From positions 250,418 to 314,417 of the forward strand of contig NZ_LVJI01000018.1 of assembly GCF_001637225.1 (NCBI RefSeq): 64,000 nt of DNA, in the 5' to 3' direction. Numbering within the stretch: position 1 is the stretch's first letter; every line of letters begins with the position of its first letter. This DNA comes from Paenibacillus antarcticus. Lineage in GTDB: Bacteria > Bacillota > Bacilli > Paenibacillales > Paenibacillaceae. Made by a program: the position numbers and the translations under genes. This document shows positions 52,504-60,509 of the stretch, one piece after another. A model generated the notes under the pieces. It ran no database searches. It saw only the letters and a program-made list of their open reading frames with translations, and was not told where the DNA came from.

Positions 52504-53445
52504 CTACTTAACTGGAACAAGCATCCTGCTGATTACAATCAGACCTGGCACAAACCCTAAATTATAATACACAGATTCCACTGGATTCCCTTGCATAACG
52601 TGGACCCTTAAATATGGATATAGATCTTTCAATACCGTTAACGATCTCTTTATCATGTTAGAACCCATCCCCCGTCCCCTATAAGTCGGAAGAACACCGA
52701 GTTGCTGAATGCTCGGAAGATCTTGATGCATGGACACCAAACAAGCACCAATAAGTGCATTGTTCCTTTTATCATAGACTAACGTTGAGGCTCTAAGTAG
52801 ATCTGTACTAGCTTCCTTCATCATAGACTGGGTTTCCGATATATATTGACTAATAGACTTAGGTGGATTATTCATACCACGTATGCTATCTGAGTAACAC
52901 CTATAGAAAAGGTGGCCGATTTCCTTATCCTTCGTCAAAGTACGTGTACTAGGTTCATCTTGAGCTAAAGATTGGACAACAGTCAACGCCCTATCCCACT
53001 CACACTCTAACGTTTCTGTTGGTCGCTGCATCCAACGAAATCGTTGCTCATCTGGCCAGAAGCCCGCCCTTGCAAATAAATCCACTTGATCTTGCAGTAC
53101 TTCATATACATGAATTGGTAACGTTGTATCAGACCATTTCAGCAAAACATTCTTAAGTAAATGGACAATCGTACCTTGTTCATGAAATGGTGGAATGAAA
53201 TATAGAAGGCACATTTGGTTCGCGGAGATCACCACGCCACCGATCTTCATCCTTCCTTTACAAATCCAGAATGGATCAATATTTCTCAGAACGTGAAGTG
53301 CCATCTCCTTGAAAAAACTTATATATTCTGCGTTATAATATACTGAGAAAAACAAATTCCACTCTTTCTTGTCAGCCTTCTGCAAGTAAAATTGATCTGA
53401 CAACTCGTAACGATCAAACGGAGTAGACCCGTTAGTAAATCCCAC
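52504..53445 (-). CDS. GNAT acetyltransferase, two-domain
   Basis: 313 residues from a GTG at 53445, 9 nt after AAAGGAG; the frame is open 12 codons upstream through the ribosome site. The N-terminal half (about 1-150) has no clear motif; the C-terminal half has IQQLGVLPTYRGRGMGSNMIKRSLTVLKD (CoA loop) and HVMQGNPVESVYYNLGFVPG. Acceptor unknown. Not linked to other genes. Confidence 0.8.
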   Translation of the reverse strand: MGFTNGSTPFDRYELSDQFYLQKADKKEWNLFFSVYYNAEYISFFKEMALHVLRNIDPFWICKGRMKIGGVVISANQMCLLYFIPPFHEQGTIVHLLKNVLLKWSDTTLPIHVYEVLQDQVDLFARAGFWPDEQRFRWMQRPTETLECEWDRALTVVQSLAQDEPSTRTLTKDKEIGHLFYRCYSDSIRGMNNPPKSISQYISETQSMMKEASTDLLRASTLVYDKRNNALIGACLVSMHQDLPSIQQLGVLPTYRGRGMGSNMIKRSLTVLKDLYPYLRVHVMQGNPVESVYYNLGFVPGLIVISRMLVPVK

Positions 53446-53534
53446 CGTTTCACACTCCTTTATGTATAACCTTTGCTTCAATTATAGATATCAACCATTA
53501 CATATAAATAGAACCCGGGCCTTAGATGGCTAAG

Positions 53535-53560
53535 CCCCCCAAATTGAAGAAATTGGGAGG
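53535..53560 (-). terminator. hairpin after the sugar ABC operon
   Basis: CCTCCCAATT pairs with AATTTGGGGGG (minus strand) around a short loop; little T follows. About 80 nt past the permease stop at 53639. Confidence 0.5.
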
Positions 53561-53638
53561 AATTGATCACAGTATTAGACTGGATTTCTTCTTTTATCAT
53601 CTCGCTCAATAGAGTTCAAATTTCTACTCCGTTACACA

Positions 53639-54733
53639 TTACCCCTTCACAGAACCACCCATCAATCCGCGTACGAAATACTTTTGTAGAGCAAAAAATA
53701 CTGCTAATGGCATAATCATAGATACGAATGAGGCGGCAGTAAGGAGATGCCAGTCATTCCCATAAGATCCTACCATTTCTGCAATCCGCATGGACAATAC
53801 TTGTACATTAGGTTGACTACCAATAAAGACAAGAGATACTAAATAGTCGTTCCATACCCATAGAAATTGAAAGATTCCAATCGATGCTATAGAAGGAACT
53901 GATAATGGTAAGATTAACTTGGTGAATATCGTAAAATTAGAAGCGCCATCCATAAAAGCAGATTCGAATAAATCGCGTGGAAGCTGACTTATATAACTGT
54001 ATAAAAAATATGTGCTCAGTGGTAAACCAAAGCCAGTATGAGCAATCCAGATCCCTAAGTAAGTACCATTGAGACCAAGTGCTGTGAAATTCTGTAGTAC
54101 AGGAATCAGAGCAACTTGTAGTGGGACAACCAAAAGTGCAACAACGATAACAAAGATCGTCTTACGGCCAGCAAACTTCATCCAGGCAAACGCATAGGCG
54201 GCAAAAGCCGCAATTAAGACCGGAATGATCGTTGCTGGTATAGCGACGGTCAACGTATTTACGAAGGCTCTAGTGAGATTACTTCCTTTCTCTATTTTTA
54301 TACTGCCATCGGATTGTGTGATCTCATAATTCTTACCTCCGAGAACATTCTTATAATTATCTAGTGTAAACACAGCGTTAGTCTTCCACTGTTTCTCTTG
54401 AACATCGATAATTCGTCCTCGTCGATTTTGCCACACTAACTTCTGACCTTCCGTTGTCGTTACACCTTGCTTTAGTTGTTCATCTGAATAATTCACACCT
54501 GATACTTCAATGGGTTCCTTCAAATCTGTATCCTTTGGAAGAGTCATCTGTTCCTCAGTCTCCCAGCCCTTATGTGGGAACACCGTCCACCATCCTGTTT
54601 CCAGAATATCTGCAGCTGGTCTGAACGAAGACACAAATAGTCCTGCGGTTGGAATGATCCAGATCAAACAGATGAACCCGAGGATGCCATTTACTAGCCA
54701 CTTGGAACCCTTTTTCTTCTGTCGCCGTTTCAT
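53639..54733 (-). CDS. sugar ABC transporter permease (MalG/AglG type)
   Basis: 364 residues. One N-terminal membrane segment, then an unusually long extracytoplasmic loop (about 35-150, with WWTVFPHKGWETEEQMTLP and VFTLDNYKNVLGGKNYE), then five more segments. The EAA loop is ESAFMDGASNFTIFTKLILPLSVPSI. The long loop is typical of alpha-glucoside-type (AglG) permeases. Forms the channel with the other permease; overlaps it by 4 nt (ATGA). No ATPase in the cluster; a shared MsmX/UgpC-like ATPase is likely. Confidence 0.92.
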   Translation of the reverse strand: MKRRQKKKGSKWLVNGILGFICLIWIIPTAGLFVSSFRPAADILETGWWTVFPHKGWETEEQMTLPKDTDLKEPIEVSGVNYSDEQLKQGVTTTEGQKLVWQNRRGRIIDVQEKQWKTNAVFTLDNYKNVLGGKNYEITQSDGSIKIEKGSNLTRAFVNTLTVAIPATIIPVLIAAFAAYAFAWMKFAGRKTIFVIVVALLVVPLQVALIPVLQNFTALGLNGTYLGIWIAHTGFGLPLSTYFLYSYISQLPRDLFESAFMDGASNFTIFTKLILPLSVPSIASIGIFQFLWVWNDYLVSLVFIGSQPNVQVLSMRIAEMVGSYGNDWHLLTAASFVSMIMPLAVFFALQKYFVRGLMGGSVKG

Positions 54734-55818
54734 GAGAATCCTCCTCCTTGTTTGCGGATTTGACGGAGATTAAAGATTAACACAGGAATAATTGCAATGA
54801 GTAGAACGATGGCGAGCGTTGAGCCGTATCCATTGTTGCGGTACATGAAGAATTGTCTATAGAATTGTGTAGCCACCACATCCGTATCATATTGCCCACC
54901 CGTCATGACCATGACGACATCAAATATTTTGAGAGTAAATACAATTATTGTCGTCGTTACGGATAGAATAGTACCTTTCAAGTAAGGAATCATTATTTTG
55001 AAAAATATCCTAATCTCGCTAGCTCCATCCACTCGGGCCGCTTCAAGAGATTCTTCTGGAATGCCTTTAATTCCAGCGGATAGCAATACCATTGCAAATC
55101 CCGTCTGCATCCAGACTAGAATAACGATAAGGAATAGATTATTCCACGGCTGTGAGAACGATGCCCAAGCTTGTGCCTCACCGCCTAATGCGACAACGAT
55201 TGCATTTAGTAGACCAATCTGTTCATCACCCGGTTTGTAGTAATACACGAACTTCCAAATCACACCCGAAGCAACCATAGAAATTGCCATAGGCATGAAA
55301 ATGATAGATTTCGCAAGCTTCTCGAAACTACTTCGATCGGCTAGAACTGCAATAATTAGACCCATAGAAACACAGGAGAATGTCCCCAATACAACCCATA
55401 GTAGATTGTTACGAAGAGCAGATAACAACAATCGATTCGTAATGATAGCTGCGTAGTTACTGAATCCCACAAAATCTACTGAACTCTCATCCATAAAACT
55501 TAATATCAGCGTTCTTAACGTAGGATATAGTAGTAACCATCCAAGCAGAATAAGCGCAGGTCCCACAAATATGAGAGGCTGAATTCTTTGCCTCCATTTC
55601 ACTGAATACTGCTCAACGACCCAATTCAGAGATAAGTAAATGGTATATACTCCTACTACTCCCCAGATGATGGCCAGAACCGCATACAATATAGGCGTTA
55701 AATCTCCGTCCCGAAGAAAAATAAAAATACGCCAATGGATAAGTAAGTTCATTGTAGGCACAAGTATTGTTATGAATGTTAGCCATAGCCATTTGTGTCT
55801 AGAGATCCAAGTTCCCAT
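54730..55818 (-). CDS. sugar ABC transporter permease (MalF/AglF type)
   Basis: 362 residues, eight or so membrane segments with two extra at the N-terminus. EAA loop: EESLEAARVDGASEIRIFFKIMIPYLKGTI. Partner of the permease downstream. The intergenic region up to the binding protein (55819-55952) holds a short purine-rich stretch and no gene. Confidence 0.92.
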   Translation of the reverse strand: MGTWISRHKWLWLTFITILVPTMNLLIHWRIFIFLRDGDLTPILYAVLAIIWGVVGVYTIYLSLNWVVEQYSVKWRQRIQPLIFVGPALILLGWLLLYPTLRTLILSFMDESSVDFVGFSNYAAIITNRLLLSALRNNLLWVVLGTFSCVSMGLIIAVLADRSSFEKLAKSIIFMPMAISMVASGVIWKFVYYYKPGDEQIGLLNAIVVALGGEAQAWASFSQPWNNLFLIVILVWMQTGFAMVLLSAGIKGIPEESLEAARVDGASEIRIFFKIMIPYLKGTILSVTTTIIVFTLKIFDVVMVMTGGQYDTDVVATQFYRQFFMYRNNGYGSTLAIVLLIAIIPVLIFNLRQIRKQGGGFS

Positions 55819-55952
55819 CCATTTCCCTCCTTCTTACATTTATCCTGTGGGGAGAACCATTTGGATACAAAACGAAGGAGTAAGGAGTTACCCCCTCCCT
55901 CCTCCGTCTTCACTGTTCCAACAAAATCACAGTAAGTAGTGATAAGAACATA

Positions 55953-57371
55953 TTATTTAGGGAATCCAGCCTGAATCTCCTTCAAAGCACCTTCCAAATC
56001 CACTGTACCACTTATATAATCCGTTGATCCTTTCCAGAACGTACCTGCACCCACGGAGCCTACCATAAGATCCGATCCATCGAATCGAAGTGTGCTTGCT
56101 GACTGAACCAGTTCTGCCATACGACGATCAACATCGTTCGAATACCAACTGAGGTCAGCATCATTCATTGGAGCAATGACACCACCCGATTGGACCCATG
56201 TCTTAATGGATTCACCTGTCGTAAAGAATTCCATAACCGCACGAACTTCTGGACGATCATTAAACATGGAGTATATATCTCCAGCGACTAATAATGGTTT
56301 TCCGTATTGAGGATCAATCGGTGGAAGATAGAAGAAATCGATATCTTCGCCTACTTTTGTTGCACTTGTAAGGTTACTTGTAATGAAACTTGCTTGACGA
56401 TGTAACCATGCCTTCGCTGGATTCTGTGCTAGTGGATTTAGCGCATCACTAAATGCAGTCGTCACGATCGATTTCACTCCACCGTAGACATAATCTTCAT
56501 TAAACCAAATGTCTGACATGATCTTAAAAGCATTCTTCACTTCCGGTGAATCAAATGGAAGCTCTCCTTTTACCCATTTATCATAATTCTCTGGTGTTGT
56601 GGTACGAAGCATAATATCTTCGATCCAGTCAGTAACCGGCCACCCCGTTGCCGCTCCACTTTCAATTCCAATGGACCAAGCGGGGTCCCCATCATCAGCA
56701 ATCTGTTTCGTTAAGGCCATCATTTCATCCCATGTTTGTGGAACTTTGTAACCTGCTTCCTCAAACTGCTTCTTCGGGTACCATACGAGACTCTTAACAC
56801 TCGAACGTGTCCATACACCTGCCATGATCTTACCATTTGCTCCATCTATGTTAGCCATATCAAGCCAGCTCTTATTATAGTTCTTCTCTAAGTAGGCTTT
56901 ATCGATAAACGATGACACGTCGATAACCTTGCCCTGTTTAACAAAAGTACTCAGTAGTCCTGGTTGTGGGAAATCTGCAATATCTGGAGCATTCCCTCCG
57001 TCTACACGAATTGAGATCGTAGCTTCAAATTCTTTGGAACCTTCATACTGAATATCTATTCCTGTTTTATCTTCAAAATCCTTAATACTTGCACTAAATT
57101 TCTGCTCGTCTGCATCAACAAATGGACCGAACATCGATACTTTGGTACCCTTGAACTTCCCAGCTAAAGCTTGCTCCAGAAAAGTTCCTTCACTCGTCAC
57201 GGGTTCCGTTACTGCAGGTTCCGTAGCTTTCGGCTCCGTTTCCACCTTCGCAGGTTCCTTTGTCGGTACTGCTTCATTATTCGAATTTCCACTGCATGCA
57301 CTCATCATCATCGTGAACAAAAGTAACATTATGACGATAGGCACCATTCTTTTTTTATGATATGTTCTCAT
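55953..57371 (-). CDS. sugar ABC transporter binding lipoprotein
   Basis: 472 residues. Signal peptide with lipobox MMMSACSG (Cys about 26), then a Thr/Glu/Pro-rich tether (NEAVPTKEPAKVETEPKATEP) and an SBP_bac_1-type domain: FEDKTGIDIQYEGSKEFEATISIRVDGGNAPDIADFPQPG. Binds an oligosaccharide, probably an alpha-glucoside by the permease type. A CcpA-type site lies 28 nt upstream. First gene of the operon. Confidence 0.92.
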   Translation of the reverse strand: MRTYHKKRMVPIVIMLLLFTMMMSACSGNSNNEAVPTKEPAKVETEPKATEPAVTEPVTSEGTFLEQALAGKFKGTKVSMFGPFVDADEQKFSASIKDFEDKTGIDIQYEGSKEFEATISIRVDGGNAPDIADFPQPGLLSTFVKQGKVIDVSSFIDKAYLEKNYNKSWLDMANIDGANGKIMAGVWTRSSVKSLVWYPKKQFEEAGYKVPQTWDEMMALTKQIADDGDPAWSIGIESGAATGWPVTDWIEDIMLRTTTPENYDKWVKGELPFDSPEVKNAFKIMSDIWFNEDYVYGGVKSIVTTAFSDALNPLAQNPAKAWLHRQASFITSNLTSATKVGEDIDFFYLPPIDPQYGKPLLVAGDIYSMFNDRPEVRAVMEFFTTGESIKTWVQSGGVIAPMNDADLSWYSNDVDRRMAELVQSASTLRFDGSDLMVGSVGAGTFWKGSTDYISGTVDLEGALKEIQAGFPK

Positions 57372-57398
57372 AGACCAGTCTCACCCCTCTTCTTATAT

Positions 57399-57412
57399 TG
57401 ATAACGCTTTCA
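57399..57412 (-). promoter_or_regulatory. catabolite-responsive element (cre)
   Basis: Minus strand TGAAAGCGTTATCA fits the cre consensus TGNAARCGNWWWCA at every position. It is 28 nt upstream of the sugar-binding-protein start, so CcpA repression by glucose is likely. Confidence 0.8.
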
Positions 57413-57485
57413 CAAAGATTATATGCGCCCTGTCTTCATTTAAATTCTTAATAGACGAAAAAAACAACTCTTTATCGAAAGCCTG

Positions 57486-57512
57486 AAAAAGTCCACACAG
57501 ATTGGTGTAGAC
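57486..57512 (-). terminator. terminator after the CPBP protease gene
   Basis: GTCTACAC / GTGTGGAC stem (one mismatch) around a 6-nt loop, then five T on the minus strand. 65 nt past the stop at 57577. Confidence 0.75.
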
Positions 57513-57576
57513 TAGCGCTCCGATAACGAACTGTCCTTCATGATTGTATACCACATATAGACGGTTGAAATTAGAT

Positions 57577-58395
57577 TCAGAAGATTAAGCCACTTAATAC
57601 AAACAGTATGTTCATAATGAAATGAAGAATCATAACAGGAAGCAGTCCCTTGGATCGGATGGTAATCCCACCTAATAACATGCCAAATATAGAGAACAAA
57701 GCACATACGATCCAAGGAAACCCGATGGAATAATGGTACATTCCAAATCCGATACTGACTATAATTAACCCCAACTTTTCACCTAACACATCGACGAATC
57801 GACTTAGTATAAGCCCACGCCATACTATTTCCTCCAAGACGGAATTGATCAAAGCAAACAGCAATCCAAACCACAATAGTGAATATAAATATTTCGGACT
57901 ATAATCAATGACAAAACTAAATGAAAAGATAACTACACATGATGCAATCAGTAGAAATCTCCATATTGGATCCTTCACTCCCTTCCATATCAAAGGAAAA
58001 TAGATCGTCTCTGTGAAGCTCCCCTTCTTCAAATAATCCGTTGTTGACTTGTTAATTATCCCAAACACAAAGAATGGAATAATAAATCCGATCAGACTCA
58101 ATCGAGACCATGCAATGATAAATTCTCTCGGAAAATCTAGTAAGTTCATGTATTCCTTTATAAAAAAACTCAAATATACGCATAACCAATAGCCCAATAC
58201 ATATAACATACTTACCAAAGAAACGTAGCGAATATCGCGATATATAGGTCTAAATAAATAAATCATATATAGAGCAAGTACCCAGCCCAGACTTATATAG
58301 ACCGTTGTTAGTTGAACCGATACCACTGTCCCAACAAAAATCATTAGCATAGCGATGAACGAAATTGTCGAGACTCTCTCTCTATGTACAGACAT
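57577..58395 (-). CDS. CPBP intramembrane metalloprotease
   Basis: 272 residues, about eight membrane segments. The three CPBP (Abi) motifs are clear: EEIVWRGLIL (Glu-Glu-x3-Arg), FGMYHYSIGF (His) and LHFIMN (His-x3-Asn). Similar to CAAX-processing or bacteriocin-immunity proteases; substrate unknown. GGGGGAT before ATG. Between the sugar operon and an MFS exporter. Confidence 0.92.
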   Translation of the reverse strand: MSVHRERVSTISFIAMLMIFVGTVVSVQLTTVYISLGWVLALYMIYLFRPIYRDIRYVSLVSMLYVLGYWLCVYLSFFIKEYMNLLDFPREFIIAWSRLSLIGFIIPFFVFGIINKSTTDYLKKGSFTETIYFPLIWKGVKDPIWRFLLIASCVVIFSFSFVIDYSPKYLYSLLWFGLLFALINSVLEEIVWRGLILSRFVDVLGEKLGLIIVSIGFGMYHYSIGFPWIVCALFSIFGMLLGGITIRSKGLLPVMILHFIMNILFVLSGLIF

Positions 58396-58507
58396 CTTAA
58401 GTTATCCCCCACACTCTATTTAAAATAAAGGCCCTACTTTCATTCTTTACTTTACACATAACAACGAAGAATGCACATTACTTTTTTCAATATTATGAAT
58501 GAAACAT

Positions 58508-58535
58508 AAAAACCCCCATCATAATTGATAGGGGT
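58508..58535 (-). terminator. terminator after the MFS exporter
   Basis: CCCCTATCA / ATGATGGGGG with a 3-nt loop (minus strand), then TTTTT. 24 nt past the MFS stop. Confidence 0.85.
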
Positions 58536-58559
58536 AAAGGACTTACTAAAGAAATTACA

Positions 58560-60080
58560 CTATTCTTTTTCAGTTAAAGGTTTATTCAGCGTAATCCGTG
58601 CTTTTCCCATGAAAAACACGGCAACTACAGCGATACCTATCGGAATCAATGAAAAGAGGAATATATGTGATATGGATGACGACATCGCATCAACAATTTT
58701 ATCAAGAACTTGTGAAGGAATTGTCGTTCTCACTTCCGCATCAAAAATTTCTCGAGGATCTGGTAAGTTCGCCAAATTCACTGAACCCCCTTCCATACCC
58801 TTGAAATTCTCTGCAAGCTTACTTGTAAAGAGATTACCTTGGATCGTACCGAATATCGTAATTCCCAATGTCATCCCAAGTGAGCGCAAGAATTGATTCG
58901 TTGAGTTAGCTGTTCCTCTGAAACGAGGCTCGAGATTGTGGATAGAAGAAATCGGTAATAGCGAGAATGAGAATCCCATACCAAACCCTACCAAGATCAT
59001 AAAGAGAGTTAGAGATGAGCGCGCAGTATCGGGTGTAAGGGTACTAAGCATAAACATACCTGCGAAATACGAAATCACCGATATCACCATTAAATTACGA
59101 TAACTGGTTTTCGTAGAGAAAATACCACCTACGGAGCTACCTGCTACGGATCCCAACATCATCGGAGTAAGGACTAATCCAGCATTGGTTGCAGATCCTC
59201 CATATACAGCTTGTACAAAAATAGGAATGTATACGGTAAGAACGATAAACGTTCCGCCATATAGAAAAGCTAATATTTGTGAAGCTGCAAATAATCTTCT
59301 TTTAAACAGCCAAAACGGCAGAATAGGCTCTTCCGCTTTAAGTTCAATGAAGAAGAACGCAATGAAGCATACCGAAAATACAGTAAACAATGCAATAATT
59401 GGAAACGAATTCCAAGCGTAATCTTTACCGCCCATTTCTAGAGCGAACATCAAGCTAATAACGGCAACGACAAGCGTTGATGCGCCCCACCAGTCAATTT
59501 TTTGCTTAACTTTCCCCTTCGATTCATGATATGACCTAGTTATCAACAGGAAGGATACAATACCAATCGGAACATTAATATAGAAAATCCATTCCCAACC
59601 CACATATTCAGTAATATAAGCTCCAAGTAATGGACCTATTACACTTGCGGAACCGAATACTGCGCCAAGAAGTCCCGTCATCTTTCCACGATTCTCTGGA
59701 GGGAAGATATCAAAAATAATGGTAAAGGCAATCGGCATTAACGCTCCGCCACCGATACCTTGAATGGCACGATAAATACTTAACTGTTCGATATTTTGCG
59801 CAAAACCACATAATATAGAACCCAGAAGGAAAACCGCAATCCCAAAGATAAAAAATCTCTTTCGTCCATACATATCTGACAACTTACCAAAAATTGGCAT
59901 TCCAGCCATTGTGGTAATCATATATGCAGACGTTACCCATACGAATTTATCAAATCCACCTAGATCAGATACAATTGTACCCATGGCTGTTGCAACAATC
60001 GTATTATCGATTGCAGACATGAAAATGGCTAGCAGCAGACCCGCTACAACCATCTTAATATTACTTTTGGATGTTTCCAC
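58560..60080 (-). CDS. MFS multidrug exporter, DHA2 (EmrB/QacA) family
   Basis: 506 residues with 14 membrane segments. Motif A-type GKLSDMYGRKRFF at about 65, motif C-type GAVFGSASVIGPLLGAYITEY, and SAIDNTIVATAMGTIVSDLGG near the N-terminus, as in LmrB/EmrB. Exports lipophilic drugs or metabolites; substrate unknown. GTG start at 60080 behind AGGGAG. No linked regulator. Confidence 0.92.
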   Translation of the reverse strand: METSKSNIKMVVAGLLLAIFMSAIDNTIVATAMGTIVSDLGGFDKFVWVTSAYMITTMAGMPIFGKLSDMYGRKRFFIFGIAVFLLGSILCGFAQNIEQLSIYRAIQGIGGGALMPIAFTIIFDIFPPENRGKMTGLLGAVFGSASVIGPLLGAYITEYVGWEWIFYINVPIGIVSFLLITRSYHESKGKVKQKIDWWGASTLVVAVISLMFALEMGGKDYAWNSFPIIALFTVFSVCFIAFFFIELKAEEPILPFWLFKRRLFAASQILAFLYGGTFIVLTVYIPIFVQAVYGGSATNAGLVLTPMMLGSVAGSSVGGIFSTKTSYRNLMVISVISYFAGMFMLSTLTPDTARSSLTLFMILVGFGMGFSFSLLPISSIHNLEPRFRGTANSTNQFLRSLGMTLGITIFGTIQGNLFTSKLAENFKGMEGGSVNLANLPDPREIFDAEVRTTIPSQVLDKIVDAMSSSISHIFLFSLIPIGIAVVAVFFMGKARITLNKPLTEKE

Positions 60081-60282
60081 GATCAGTTCAGTTCTCCCTT
60101 GTATATATTCAAATACGAATGATAAGCTTTACAATTTTAAGATTTGAAAGCTCCATTGTCAAGAAAAGGATACCCTTATTTAGAAATCAACATTCATCCG
60201 ACATAACTGATGTGACGCAGGAACAAGAAAAGAAATGTACCGGAAACCAAAGTAAGGTAACTTCTTAAATTGGGAGGAAAAA

Positions 60283-60348
60283 ATGAAAATCATGTTTATA
60301 TTTTTTGTGATGTCTATAATTCAACTTATACTGATGTATATTCATTGA
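60283..60348 (+). CDS. possible 21-residue hydrophobic peptide
   Basis: ATG at 60283 behind a strong GGGAGG (5 nt). Product MKIMFIFFVMSIIQLILMYI plus one His: one membrane helix. It lies alone on the plus strand in the 430-bp gap between the MFS gene and glgP (60081-60509). Such peptides can be type I toxin-like or simply spurious; no antisense RNA was identified. The remainder of the gap is AT-rich and shows no gene. Confidence 0.35.
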   Translation: MKIMFIFFVMSIIQLILMYIH

Positions 60349-60509
60349 AAAAAAGCTATTTCACCTTTGAGCATTAGAGCTACTATGGAGTGGAAATATT
60401 AGTGAAACGAAACGACATAAAGTAACAGTCAGTATTATCATACTAACTGTCACTGTTTCAATCTTTATATTTTCATTAAAACCCTTAAAGAATAGATTTT
60501 TTTATGAAT

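Noticed and set aside
60365..60509. Plus-strand frame reading KRHKVTVSIIILTVTVSIFIFSL
   Set aside because: Looks like a membrane helix but there is no start codon in frame after the preceding stop.
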